Below are positions 20,740 through 28,832 of a stretch of 64,000 bases of DNA, in pieces. The notes under the pieces are model-generated. The model was given only the letters and a program-made list of their open reading frames with translations. It was not told where the DNA came from and made no database searches. Numbering within the stretch: position 1 is the stretch's first letter; each line of letters starts with the position of its first letter. The DNA is from Lysobacter sp. Root916 (lineage in GTDB: Bacteria > Pseudomonadota > Gammaproteobacteria > Xanthomonadales > Xanthomonadaceae), in NCBI RefSeq assembly GCF_001429785.1, contig NZ_LMJF01000001.1:1596218-1660217 (forward strand), given 5' to 3'. Position numbers and translations under genes: made by a program.

Positions 20740-22062
20740 ATGCAGTCGCAGGCAAGCCATGTCTATGCCAGCTCCGAAGACGCCACGGCGGCGATCGCGC
20801 GCGACTCAGCCTATGCGGAGCTTGCGGCGACCACGCAACAGCCATTGCAACGGGTCGTGTATGTGGTCTCGCAGTTTCCGAGCTGGTCGGAGACCTTCAT
20901 CGTTCGCGAAATCGCCACCCTGATCGAGGTTGGGGTCGACGTACGCATCCTTTCCCTGAAACGTTCCGGCGAAACCATGGTTCAGGCCGACGCCGCGACC
21001 TTGCTGGATCGCGTGCGCCAGCCGCTCGGTCCGCTGCCGACCCTGTGGAACAGCCTGCGCGTGCTAGTCACGCACCCCGTGCGTATCGGCGGCGCCGTCG
21101 CCACCGTGGTCGCGGACACCTGGCGCACGCCCGCGGTCCTGGCCAAATCGCTGGCGACCCTGGTCAGGAGCCTGAGCCAGATTCCGTGGCTGCAGGCCTT
21201 CGACCCGCAATTCATCCACGCCCATTGGTCCACCTATCCGACCACCGCGGCCTGGGCGCTGGCGCGCGCCATGCGGCGTCCATTCGGCTTCACGTGCCAT
21301 GCGCACGACGTCTTCAGGAACCATCATCTGCTTCCGCGCAAGATCGCCGATGCGGCGCTGGCGGTCACGATTTCGCGCCACAACGTCGGCTGGCTCGATC
21401 GCAACATCTCCGCGCTGGCGCCGCGCAAACTGAAGGTCGTGCATTGCGGCGTCGATCTGCGGCAGATCTCCGCGAGGACCCGCGAGCCGTCCGGCAACAG
21501 AATCCTGGGCGTCGGCCGCCTGTCTCCGGAGAAGGGCTTCCACACGCTGATCGAGGCCCTGGCGATCCTGCGCGACGCAGGCACGCCGTTCCTGTGCACC
21601 CTGGTCGGCGAAGGTCCGGCGCGTCAGGAACTGCGGCGCCTGATCGATCGCCACGAGCTGCGGCGGTATGTGGAGTTGGCCGGAGCGCAGCCGCAGGAAT
21701 ATGTGCGCGCGGCATTGGAACAGTCCACGGTATTCGCCCTGCCCTGCCAGATCGCCGCCAACGGCAGCCGCGACGGCATTCCGGTGGCTCTGATGGAAGC
21801 GATGGCCGCGGGCTGCCCGGTCGTCAGCTGCCCGGTATCCGGCGTGCCGGAGCTGATCGGCAACGAAGTGCATGGGCTGCTGGCGGCCGAGCGCAACGCC
21901 GTTTCGCTGGCGCAGGCGCTGCAGCGCTTGCTGGACGACGCGCCGCTGCGCAAACGACTGGCGATCGCCGCACGTCAGCGTATCGAGTTGGAATTCGATG
22001 CCCGCAAGGAAGCGCTCAAGCTGCATGATCTGATGACGAGGGCCGTCAACCATGCGGCGTGA
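20740..22062 (+). CDS. Glycosyltransferase family 4 (WcaL-like)
   Basis: This is a 440-residue GT-B fold retaining glycosyltransferase, cytoplasmic or peripheral. The N-terminal domain has VYVVSQFPSWSETFIVREI and FIHAHWSTYPTTAAWALARAM. The C-terminal domain has ILGVGRLSPEKGFHTLIEAL and the nucleotide-sugar motif DGIPVALMEAMAAGCPVVSCPVSGVPELI (E-x7-E). About 40 N-terminal residues before VVYVVSQ look unstructured. A 97-bp gap separates it from the GT2 gene, and it overlaps the next glycosyltransferase gene by 11 bp. Confidence 0.92.
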   Translation: MQSQASHVYASSEDATAAIARDSAYAELAATTQQPLQRVVYVVSQFPSWSETFIVREIATLIEVGVDVRILSLKRSGETMVQADAATLLDRVRQPLGPLPTLWNSLRVLVTHPVRIGGAVATVVADTWRTPAVLAKSLATLVRSLSQIPWLQAFDPQFIHAHWSTYPTTAAWALARAMRRPFGFTCHAHDVFRNHHLLPRKIADAALAVTISRHNVGWLDRNISALAPRKLKVVHCGVDLRQISARTREPSGNRILGVGRLSPEKGFHTLIEALAILRDAGTPFLCTLVGEGPARQELRRLIDRHELRRYVELAGAQPQEYVRAALEQSTVFALPCQIAANGSRDGIPVALMEAMAAGCPVVSCPVSGVPELIGNEVHGLLAAERNAVSLAQALQRLLDDAPLRKRLAIAARQRIELEFDARKEALKLHDLMTRAVNHAA

Positions 22063-23215
22063 ACGGCTCCTGGTGGTGATCGACGGCATGGAGGTGGGCG
22101 GCAGCCAGCGCCAGGTTCAGCATCTGCTGACGGGCCTGGACCGGCGCCGATGGGCGCCTGAGCTGGCCTTCTTCCGCTGCGATTCCTTCCTGGCCGACGC
22201 GATCCGTCGCGACGGCGTGCCGGTGCACTACCTGCCTAAGCGTCGCCGGATCGACCCGGCGTTCCTGCTGGCTTACGCGCGCCTGCTGCGCGAGCGCGAC
22301 TACGCCATCGTGCACGCTTTTTCCCTGACCGCCGAATGGGCGACGGTCCTGGCCCGTGCGCTGTCGCGGCGCCGGCCGGCGCTGGTCGCCTCCGAGCGCA
22401 GTTTCGCGCTCGATCGGCCGGCCTGGTTCTGGTGGCTCAAGCGCTACGTCCTGGGCCGCAGCGCCGCCGTCATCGCCAACTCGAACGCGGGCGCGCGCGC
22501 CACCGCCCAGCGCACCCGCGCGCCCGCGGCGAAATTCGTGACCGTCGCCAATGGCGTCGGCGTGCCAGCAGGCCTCTGCGACGAGGAGCGCAGTCGGATC
22601 CGACGCGCGCTAGGGGTACCGGACGGGCGCGCGTTCGGCTTGTTCGTCGGCCGGTTGGTATCGGTCAAAAACCTGCCCTGCCTGATCCGCGCGCTGGCGA
22701 CGATGCCGCCCGGCGCGCGCCCCTGGATCGCGCTGGCCGGCGACGGGCCGCTGCGAACCGTCATCGAACGGCTCGCGACGGACCAGGGCGTGGCGGCGGA
22801 TCTGGCCTTCCTGGGCGAGCGCTCGGATGCGACGGAACTGATGCAGGCCGCCGATTTCCTGGTGCTGCCTTCCCACTTCGAAGGCCTCTCGAACGCGCTG
22901 CTGGAGAGCATGGCCGCCGGCTGCGCGGTGATCGCCTCCGCCGTGGGGGGCAACCTCGAACTGATCGACGACCAGCGCAACGGCCTGCTGTTCCGTCCCG
23001 ACGACGCCGACGCTTTGGCCGCCGCGATGTCGCGCATGGCCGACCCGCTGCTGCGCTCACGGCTCGCGCAGGCGGCCTTGCGACACGTGATCGAGCACCA
23101 CAGCCAGCAAGCGCTGGGCGCCGCGACCTCGGCCGTTTACGAACGCTGCCTGCCACCGCAGGATGTCAAAGCCAGCGGCGCGCCAACGCGTCCCGCGCGC
23201 GGAGAGGCGAAATGA
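22052..23215 (+). CDS. Glycosyltransferase family 4
   Basis: This is a 387-residue GT-B glycosyltransferase. It opens RLLVVIDGMEVGGSQRQVQHLL, a typical GT4 donor-loop region, and has GLFVGRLVSVKNLPCLIRAL and the E-x7-E motif in FEGLSNALLESMAAGCAVIASAVGGNLELI. The N-terminal ATG lies inside the preceding glycosyltransferase gene, so the pair is coupled. It probably adds the next residue of the repeat unit. Sugar specificity cannot be read. Confidence 0.92.
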   Translation: MRRERLLVVIDGMEVGGSQRQVQHLLTGLDRRRWAPELAFFRCDSFLADAIRRDGVPVHYLPKRRRIDPAFLLAYARLLRERDYAIVHAFSLTAEWATVLARALSRRRPALVASERSFALDRPAWFWWLKRYVLGRSAAVIANSNAGARATAQRTRAPAAKFVTVANGVGVPAGLCDEERSRIRRALGVPDGRAFGLFVGRLVSVKNLPCLIRALATMPPGARPWIALAGDGPLRTVIERLATDQGVAADLAFLGERSDATELMQAADFLVLPSHFEGLSNALLESMAAGCAVIASAVGGNLELIDDQRNGLLFRPDDADALAAAMSRMADPLLRSRLAQAALRHVIEHHSQQALGAATSAVYERCLPPQDVKASGAPTRPARGEAK

Positions 23216-23271
23216 ATACCGAATCCGCATGCACGGCAGCCGGGGCCGACAGCGTCGGCGGGACGGGTTGA
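23212..23271 (+). CDS. Possible 19-codon leader ORF before the polymerase gene
   Basis: An ATG overlaps the preceding stop as ATGA and is placed after a good GGAGAGG ribosome-binding site. The frame runs MNTESACTAAGADSVGGTG and stops 4 bp before the polymerase ATG, which has no clear site of its own. It could simply couple translation of the polymerase to upstream genes. There is no homology that I recognise, so a functional peptide is speculative. Confidence 0.35.
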   Translation: MNTESACTAAGADSVGGTG

Positions 23272-23275
23272 GCCG

Positions 23276-24604
23276 ATGCGCCTGCTCTATGCCATTCCTA
23301 TCGTGCTGCTGCCGAACACGGCGCACCTGCCGCCGGATGTCAGCGTCGGCACGTCGGTCGCCCTGCTGGTGATCGCGATGCTGATGGGCGGGCGCGAGCC
23401 GGCCTATCTGATGCGTCCGGCCTATCTGGTTCCGCCCTTGCTGGCCCTGTTCCTGGCCATGCTGATCGGTTTCATCGCCGCCCACTGGCACGACCTGGCC
23501 AATGCGGAAAAGGACCTGCGCGAAGCCAAGGTCGCCGTCCTGTACCCCTTGCTGTACCTCGCCTACCGCAAGTGCGGCCTGGACATGCGACAGACCCGGC
23601 AGTTGATCCTGCTGGTGCTGCTGGTCGCGGTGGGCGCGGGACTGGAAGCGGTGCTGCAGGGGCTGTCGTTCAACCTGGGCGAGTTTTCCGAAACCCAGCG
23701 CGCCACCGGCCCCTTCGGCCAGATCAAGATGGCCAACCGCGCCGGCGTGTTCTTCGCCATGTTTCTGCCGATGCTGTTCGCGCCGGTCCTGCAGTATCGG
23801 CAGCGCCGGTGGGTACGCTGGGCGGCGTTCGCGGGCGCCGCCATCCTGGCCATGGCGATCCTGCTGACGTATTCGCGCCAGTCCTACCTGATCGGCCTGT
23901 TCTCGATCATGATCCTGCTGGTATCGCGCAGCATCCCCGCCGCGATGCTCGCCGGCCTGCTGATCGTGGCGACCTCGGCGACCTTATTGCCCAGGAGCGT
24001 CGTCGACCGCGTCCAGCAAACCCAGCAGGTCTCCGGCACCGGCTCGGTGACGCTCGATGTCAGCACCACCAGCCGCTTCTCGATCTGGAACGGCACCATC
24101 GACATGTTGCGCGACCATCCCGCCGGTGTGGGCCTGGGGCGCTTCAGCGAGCATATCGGCGACTACACCAACTACGCCGGCAAGGATGCGCACAACGGTT
24201 TTCTGCTGACGCTGGCCGAGTGCGGTCCGCTCGGCCTGTTGGCGCTGCTGTGGGTGTTCTGGCGGCTATGGCGGCTGGCGGCTTCGTTGCGCCGTTCCGC
24301 CGCGGCCGTGGCGCCGTCGCAACCACGCACGCTGGAGCTGGGATTCACGTTCGCGGTGATCTCGATGGCGCTGGGCAACCTGTACGGCAGCCCCTTCTTC
24401 GACAGCGTCGTCATGGCCAACTTCTGGATCCTGTGCGGCCTGATGGAACGCTACGGAATCATGAAGGCGCAGGCCGGCCAGATCCCCGCGGCCACTGGCG
24501 GGCCCGAGCCGGCGCCCATTCCCGCCGGCCAACGCTTCCCGCTCGCGGCGCGGGCGCTGCCGCGACTGGCTGCAACGGCGAGGTCCCGGCGTTCGTTCCG
24601 TTGA
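23276..24604 (+). CDS. O-antigen ligase/polymerase-type membrane protein (Wzy-like)
   Basis: This is a 442-residue polytopic inner-membrane protein with about ten or more hydrophobic segments, for example LLALFLAMLIGFIAAHW, LILLVLLVAVGAGLEAVL and SIMILLVSRSIPAAMLAGLLIVA. A large periplasmic loop with RFSIWNGTIDMLRDHPAGVGLGRF and KDAHNGFLLTLAECGPLGLLALL is characteristic of the Wzy_C/O-antigen ligase family. It should polymerise lipid-linked repeat units in a Wzx/Wzy-type pathway, matching the flippase at 31920-33446. The C-terminal 45 residues are a Pro/Ala/Arg-rich cytoplasmic tail. Confidence 0.87.
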   Translation: MRLLYAIPIVLLPNTAHLPPDVSVGTSVALLVIAMLMGGREPAYLMRPAYLVPPLLALFLAMLIGFIAAHWHDLANAEKDLREAKVAVLYPLLYLAYRKCGLDMRQTRQLILLVLLVAVGAGLEAVLQGLSFNLGEFSETQRATGPFGQIKMANRAGVFFAMFLPMLFAPVLQYRQRRWVRWAAFAGAAILAMAILLTYSRQSYLIGLFSIMILLVSRSIPAAMLAGLLIVATSATLLPRSVVDRVQQTQQVSGTGSVTLDVSTTSRFSIWNGTIDMLRDHPAGVGLGRFSEHIGDYTNYAGKDAHNGFLLTLAECGPLGLLALLWVFWRLWRLAASLRRSAAAVAPSQPRTLELGFTFAVISMALGNLYGSPFFDSVVMANFWILCGLMERYGIMKAQAGQIPAATGGPEPAPIPAGQRFPLAARALPRLAATARSRRSFR

Positions 24605-24695
24605 GGTTCGGACGCGGACCAGGGGGAACAGCATCAGCATCTGCCGCCGCCAACTCTGCCGCACCCGCACGCATCGGCGAACGCCGCGACTGGCA

Positions 24696-26201
24696 TTGGC
24701 GGCGTTCGCGCTCGCCTCCCTGACCGCATGCGCGGACGAAACCGAACCCGTATCGGAACTGTGTCCCTCGGGCCGCCGCGACGGTTCCGATATCCCGATC
24801 GCGACGACGTCGGCGGGCGGAACGACCTACTACGTCCGCACCGACGGCGGCGATGCGGCCCAATGCAACGGTCGCGCCGATGCCGCCTATTCCGGCGCCG
24901 CCAACGCCGACTGCGCCTGGAACGATCCGGCCATCGCCCTGCCGGCCTCCGGCCCCGCGCGCATCGCCGGCGGCGACACCCTGCTGATCGGCGCCGGCAG
25001 CTACCGGATCGGCGACGGCGGGCCTATGCAGCCCATCCCCAGCGGACCCAGCCGCGCCCAGCCGACACGGGTGCTGGGCCGGTCCGGCGCGACGCCGACA
25101 CTGATCGGCGTCGCGGGCGCGCATCGCGTGCTCAACCTGGACGGCAGTTCCAACCTGGAAATCGGCCACCTCGAAATCACCGACGGCAGCGATTGCGTGT
25201 ACCGCCACTCCGACCCCGCCGCGGCCTGCACCGACGCCATGCCCTGGGCGCGCGTCGGGTTGTACGCGCGCGCCTCTCACAACGTCTGGCTGCACGACCT
25301 CGACATCCATGGGCTGGCGGCGCGCGGCATCAATGCCGGCGGCCTGCGCGACTGGACGCTCGAACGCGTCAAGCTCAACCGCAACGGCAGCGCGGGCTGG
25401 GACGGCAACATCGGCGAGGGCGGCTCCAACGCCGGCAGGATCGTCCTCCGCGACGTCGAGATCGCCTGGAACGGCTGCGGCGAACGCGTGGCCAGCGGCG
25501 CGCCCTGGGCCTGCTGGGCGCAGCAAGGCGGCGGCTACGGCGACGGCCTGGGCACCACCGACACCGGCGGGCAATGGCTGATCGAAGACGCCTACGTCCA
25601 CCACAACACCTCCGACGGACTCGATCTGCGCTACATGGACGGCGCCGACGCGACGCGGGTGACCCTGCGTCGCATCCATGCCATGGCCAATGCGGGCAAT
25701 CAGGTCAAGGTGAAGGGCAACGCCCTGATCGAGAACTCGGTGCTGGTCGGCCATTGCAGCTACTTCAAGCACAAGTTCTTCATGACCGAGCAGGACCTGT
25801 GCCGCGCCGATGGCAGCACCCTGCAACTGGTGACGACCGGTCACGACACCGTCGTCGTGCGCCACAACACCCTGATCGGCGAAGGCGCGGTGCAGATCGG
25901 CCGCAGCGAGGGCAATCCGACGGACCGCATCGCGATCACGAACAATCTGGCGATCGGAGCGCCCTACTACCTGCAGCCCGACCAATTGAGCGGGTTCAGC
26001 GGCGGCAGGAGCTGGTCCATCACCCGCTACACCGGCAACCTCGGCTGGCACCTGCGCGATTGCCCCGGCGACACGATCTGCGACCGCAACCCCCGCCTCA
26101 CCAATATGAGCCTGAGCGCCTTCGATGCCGTGCCGCTGGCCGGCAGCCCCGCGCGCGGCCAGGCCGGCGCGGTGACCTGCGCCCAGGCGCCGACCCATTA
26201 G
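24696..26201 (+). CDS. Right-handed beta-helix lipoprotein in the EPS operon
   Basis: This is a roughly 500-residue protein with a LTAC lipobox followed by a parallel beta-helix region (GTTYYVRTDGGDAAQC, LNLDGSSNLEIGHLEITD, VYRHSDPAAACTDAMPW, YVHHNTSDGLDLRYMDG). It is a close paralogue of the secreted protein at 28833-31049 but lacks its Ig-like C terminus. Such folds occur in polysaccharide lyases, epimerases and hydrolases, so processing or anchoring of the polymer is plausible; no catalytic site is identified. The start is unclear: TTG at 24696 gives only ten residues before the lipobox Cys and no basic N-region. Upstream in-frame sequence encodes a good one (RRQLCRTRTHRRTPRLAL) but has no ATG, GTG or TTG. 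Confidence 0.85.
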   Translation: MAAFALASLTACADETEPVSELCPSGRRDGSDIPIATTSAGGTTYYVRTDGGDAAQCNGRADAAYSGAANADCAWNDPAIALPASGPARIAGGDTLLIGAGSYRIGDGGPMQPIPSGPSRAQPTRVLGRSGATPTLIGVAGAHRVLNLDGSSNLEIGHLEITDGSDCVYRHSDPAAACTDAMPWARVGLYARASHNVWLHDLDIHGLAARGINAGGLRDWTLERVKLNRNGSAGWDGNIGEGGSNAGRIVLRDVEIAWNGCGERVASGAPWACWAQQGGGYGDGLGTTDTGGQWLIEDAYVHHNTSDGLDLRYMDGADATRVTLRRIHAMANAGNQVKVKGNALIENSVLVGHCSYFKHKFFMTEQDLCRADGSTLQLVTTGHDTVVVRHNTLIGEGAVQIGRSEGNPTDRIAITNNLAIGAPYYLQPDQLSGFSGGRSWSITRYTGNLGWHLRDCPGDTICDRNPRLTNMSLSAFDAVPLAGSPARGQAGAVTCAQAPTH

Positions 26202-26217
26202 CGCGACGGAATCCAGC

Positions 26218-27600
26218 ATGGGCCTGACCGACAAGATCTACGCTCGTCTCCCGGCACGCGGCCAGGACATCGCCGCATCGGCGTTCGGCCTGTATCGCCA
26301 TTGGTTGCGCGCGGGCCCCGGCTACGCCGAATTGCTGCGCGGATACCGCGATCGCGACGCCTGGCCGCTGGACAGGTTCGCCGCCTACCAGGCGGAGCAA
26401 CTGAAGACCCTGCTGGGCCATGCCGCCGACCACATTCCCTACTACCGACGGACCTGGAGCGAGCAGGAAAAGGCGGCGGCGCGCGCGGGCCGCCTGGCGG
26501 AGCTGCCGCTGCTGGCCAAGGATCCGATCCGCCGCGATCCGCAGGACTTCGCCCGCGACGATGCTCGCCCGCTGCTGCGCTACCGCTTTCTCACCAGCGG
26601 CTCGACGGGCACGCCGGTGCAGACGCTGTGGACGGTCAGGGAAGCACGCGACGCCAGGGCGCTGCGCGAGGCGCGATCCGCGAACTGGGCCGGCGCGTCC
26701 TTCAACGAGGGCCGCGCGACCTTCTCCGGACGCATCGTGGTGCCCGACGCGAACAGCGAGGGACCTTTCCATCGCTACAACCGGGTGGAGAACCAGATTT
26801 ACTTCTCGGCCTTCCATTTGAACCGCGCGAATGCCGACCAATACGTGGCGGCGCTGTGGCGCCACAAGACCCAGTGGCTCACCGGCTACGCCGTGTCCTA
26901 CTACCTGCTCGCGCGCCACATCCTGGACCGAAAGCTCAGCGTCCCCGCGTTGAAAGCCGTGATAACGACCAGCGAAAAGCTCACGCCGGACATGCGCGCG
27001 GTCATGGAGCGGGCCTACCGATGCCGGGTGTTCGAGGAGTACGGCACCGTCGAGAACGCCGTGTTCGCCAGCGAATGCGCGCACCAGCGCCTGCACCTGA
27101 GCCCGGATGCGGGCGTGCTCGAGATCCTGCGCCCCGACGGCAGCGCCTGCGATCCGGGCGAGGCCGGAGAAGTCGTGGCCACCGGCTTCGTGCGCCGCTA
27201 CCAGCCCTTCATCCGCTATCGCGTCGGCGATGTCGCGGCCTGGGACCCGGACCCCTGCGCCTGCGGACGCCAGATGCCGGTGCTGAGGGAAGTGCTGGGA
27301 CGGACAGAGGACGTGGTGGTCGGCCCGGACGGGCGCCAGATGGTCCGCTTCCACGGCATCTTCGTCGGCCAGGACCACGTCGTCGAAGGACAGGTCATCC
27401 AGGAAGCGCTGGACCGCATCCGCGTGAAGGTCGTTCCGGCCGCAGGCTTCGACCAAGCCGATGCCGACGACATAGAGCGGCGCGTGCGCCAGCGCCTGGG
27501 AAACGTCAGCGTGATCGTCGAACCCGTCGAATCGATACCGCGATCGGCGAACGGCAAGTTCAAGGCCGTGGTTTCGCAGCTCAAGGCGAACGAGCGATGA
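26218..27600 (+). CDS. Adenylate-forming enzyme, phenylacetate-CoA ligase/CapK family
   Basis: This is a 460-residue member of the ANL superfamily related to PaaK and the capsule protein CapK. The phosphate-binding loop is RFLTSGSTGTPVQTLW, the adenylate motif is FEEYGTVENAVFASEC, and a YRVGDVAAWDPDPCACGRQMPVLRE segment with clustered cysteines is typical of the family. The C-terminal lobe ends ESIPRSANGKFKAVVS, with the usual Lys. CapK-type proteins recur in EPS loci with an unproven role, perhaps activating an acyl group for sugar decoration. It starts 17 bp after the beta-helix gene and overlaps the acetyltransferase gene at ATGA. Confidence 0.9.
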   Translation: MGLTDKIYARLPARGQDIAASAFGLYRHWLRAGPGYAELLRGYRDRDAWPLDRFAAYQAEQLKTLLGHAADHIPYYRRTWSEQEKAAARAGRLAELPLLAKDPIRRDPQDFARDDARPLLRYRFLTSGSTGTPVQTLWTVREARDARALREARSANWAGASFNEGRATFSGRIVVPDANSEGPFHRYNRVENQIYFSAFHLNRANADQYVAALWRHKTQWLTGYAVSYYLLARHILDRKLSVPALKAVITTSEKLTPDMRAVMERAYRCRVFEEYGTVENAVFASECAHQRLHLSPDAGVLEILRPDGSACDPGEAGEVVATGFVRRYQPFIRYRVGDVAAWDPDPCACGRQMPVLREVLGRTEDVVVGPDGRQMVRFHGIFVGQDHVVEGQVIQEALDRIRVKVVPAAGFDQADADDIERRVRQRLGNVSVIVEPVESIPRSANGKFKAVVSQLKANER

Positions 27601-28268
27601 GCGACAGCGCGCCCCCATCCAAGCAGGCGACGGGGACGGAAGACGCGCCCCCGCAACGCGCGCAGCCGCCAGCGCGAATCAGCTACGCGCAGTATCGATT
27701 TCTGGTGCTGTCCGATCTGTACCGGATCACCGGCCACGCCAAGCCGAGCGCGTTGCTGCGCTACCTCTTCCACGGCGAGTCCTACCGATACAATTTCTGG
27801 ATGCGCACCTGCGCGTACGCGAAGGGCCATCCCTGGCTCAGGTACACGCTGTATCCGTTCGCGCGCCTCGTGCTCGGGCACCTGGTCTACAAGCTGGGAA
27901 TTTCCATCCCGTCGGGCACCGCCATCGGCAGCGGCTTCTACATCGGTCACTTCGGCGGCATCGTCGTGAGCCAGAAGGCCACGATCGGCCGCAATTGCAA
28001 CATCTCCCAAGGCGTGACCATCGGACGCGCGAACCGCGGCCGCCATCGCGGCTATCCGGTCCTGGGCGACAACATCTACATCGGTCCCGGCGCGGTGATC
28101 GCCGGCAGCGTGCGCATCGGCAACAACGTGGCGATCGGCGCCAACTGCGTGGTCACGATGGATATCCCCGACGACTCGGTCGTGGTCGGCGTACCTGGCC
28201 GGATCATTTCCCGGGAAGGCTCGGCCGGCTACGTCAATCGGACCGATTACGACGGCAAGCTCGGCTAA
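27597..28268 (+). CDS. Left-handed beta-helix O-acetyltransferase (serine acetyltransferase family)
   Basis: This is a 223-residue hexapeptide-repeat acyltransferase. After a 30-residue Pro/Ala-rich leader, an alpha-helical region (ISYAQYRFLVLSDLYRITG) precedes the beta-helix: GTAIGSGFYIGHFGGIVVSQKATIGRNCNISQ, then VLGDNIYIGPGAVIAGSVRIGNNVAIGANCVVT, ending VVVGVPGRIIS. The His in YIGHFGGIV is the expected catalytic base position. It probably acetylates a sugar of the EPS and not serine, judging by context. It is the last gene of the + strand EPS operon and overlaps the CapK-like gene. Confidence 0.9.
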   Translation: MSDSAPPSKQATGTEDAPPQRAQPPARISYAQYRFLVLSDLYRITGHAKPSALLRYLFHGESYRYNFWMRTCAYAKGHPWLRYTLYPFARLVLGHLVYKLGISIPSGTAIGSGFYIGHFGGIVVSQKATIGRNCNISQGVTIGRANRGRHRGYPVLGDNIYIGPGAVIAGSVRIGNNVAIGANCVVTMDIPDDSVVVGVPGRIISREGSAGYVNRTDYDGKLG

Positions 28269-28832
28269 GCGCCCCCCCTTTCCGCCGCCCAAGACCGCCC
28301 TCGCCGACCTCGGCCGCGCCCGCATCGGCGCCGCGTCATTCGAGCCGTCCCACGCGCCCGCATGGGTCCTCGCTTAGAGCACGAACGTTCGTCGAGACGT
28401 CGCATTCAGTCTGCTGTCTCACCGAAAAATGCGACGCAACCGCTTTCAACGCAGTCAGATTAGTCGCTGCGGGGTGAAGACGCGTCGGGATCTTGGCACG
28501 CTCTATTCCGGGTCTATCGGTACCGGCATCTCGGCAACCCCGCCATCACGCGCTTAAGTCCGCGCCAGCCGGACACAGCCGTGAGTGGCCGCGGATTGGG
28601 CCTCAAACACCCTGTTCAGCATTTATATCCCCGAACCCCAGCTGAATATGACCAGCTGCGTCAGGTTCTGCGTCACAAAAGACACTCTTGGTCGACTTGT
28701 GACGCGTGACGATCATGTGAACTGTGACGGACAGCACAAAACATGTCCTCCCCCATCCCTAGAGTCCGCCCCCGGCCACAAAGGAGGTGCCACCACATCG
28801 CCATCCCGAACCCTACGGAGTAGCAAGTCTAA
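28269..28832. other. 564-bp gene-free promoter region
   Basis: No coding sequence is evident. The proximal half contains a cluster of TGTGACG-type motifs (28670-28729) described separately. A long pyrimidine-rich stretch at 28268-28290 follows the acetyltransferase stop. An aaaggaggtgccacc sequence near 28780 looks like a ribosome-binding site but is about 40 bases from the accepted ATG. Confidence 0.55.
28670..28729 (+). promoter_or_regulatory. TGTGACG motif cluster upstream of the secreted beta-helix gene
   Basis: The segment begins GCGTCACAAAAGACACT (28670-28686), followed by TGTGACG (28698-28704), TGTGA (28716-28720) and GAACTGTGACG (28719-28729). The first and last elements recur, in the same order and orientation, upstream of the pseudo-metallopeptidase gene at 50548. 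CRP/Clp-like sites contain TGTGA arms, but the half-site spacing here does not form a standard TGTGA-N6-TCACA palindrome, so the cognate factor is unknown. Confidence 0.55.

Noticed and set aside
28770..28795. A start of the secreted beta-helix gene near the aaaggaggtg sequence at about 28780
   Set aside because: No start codon in the correct frame follows at suitable spacing; the ATG at 28833 leads straight into a normal signal peptide.
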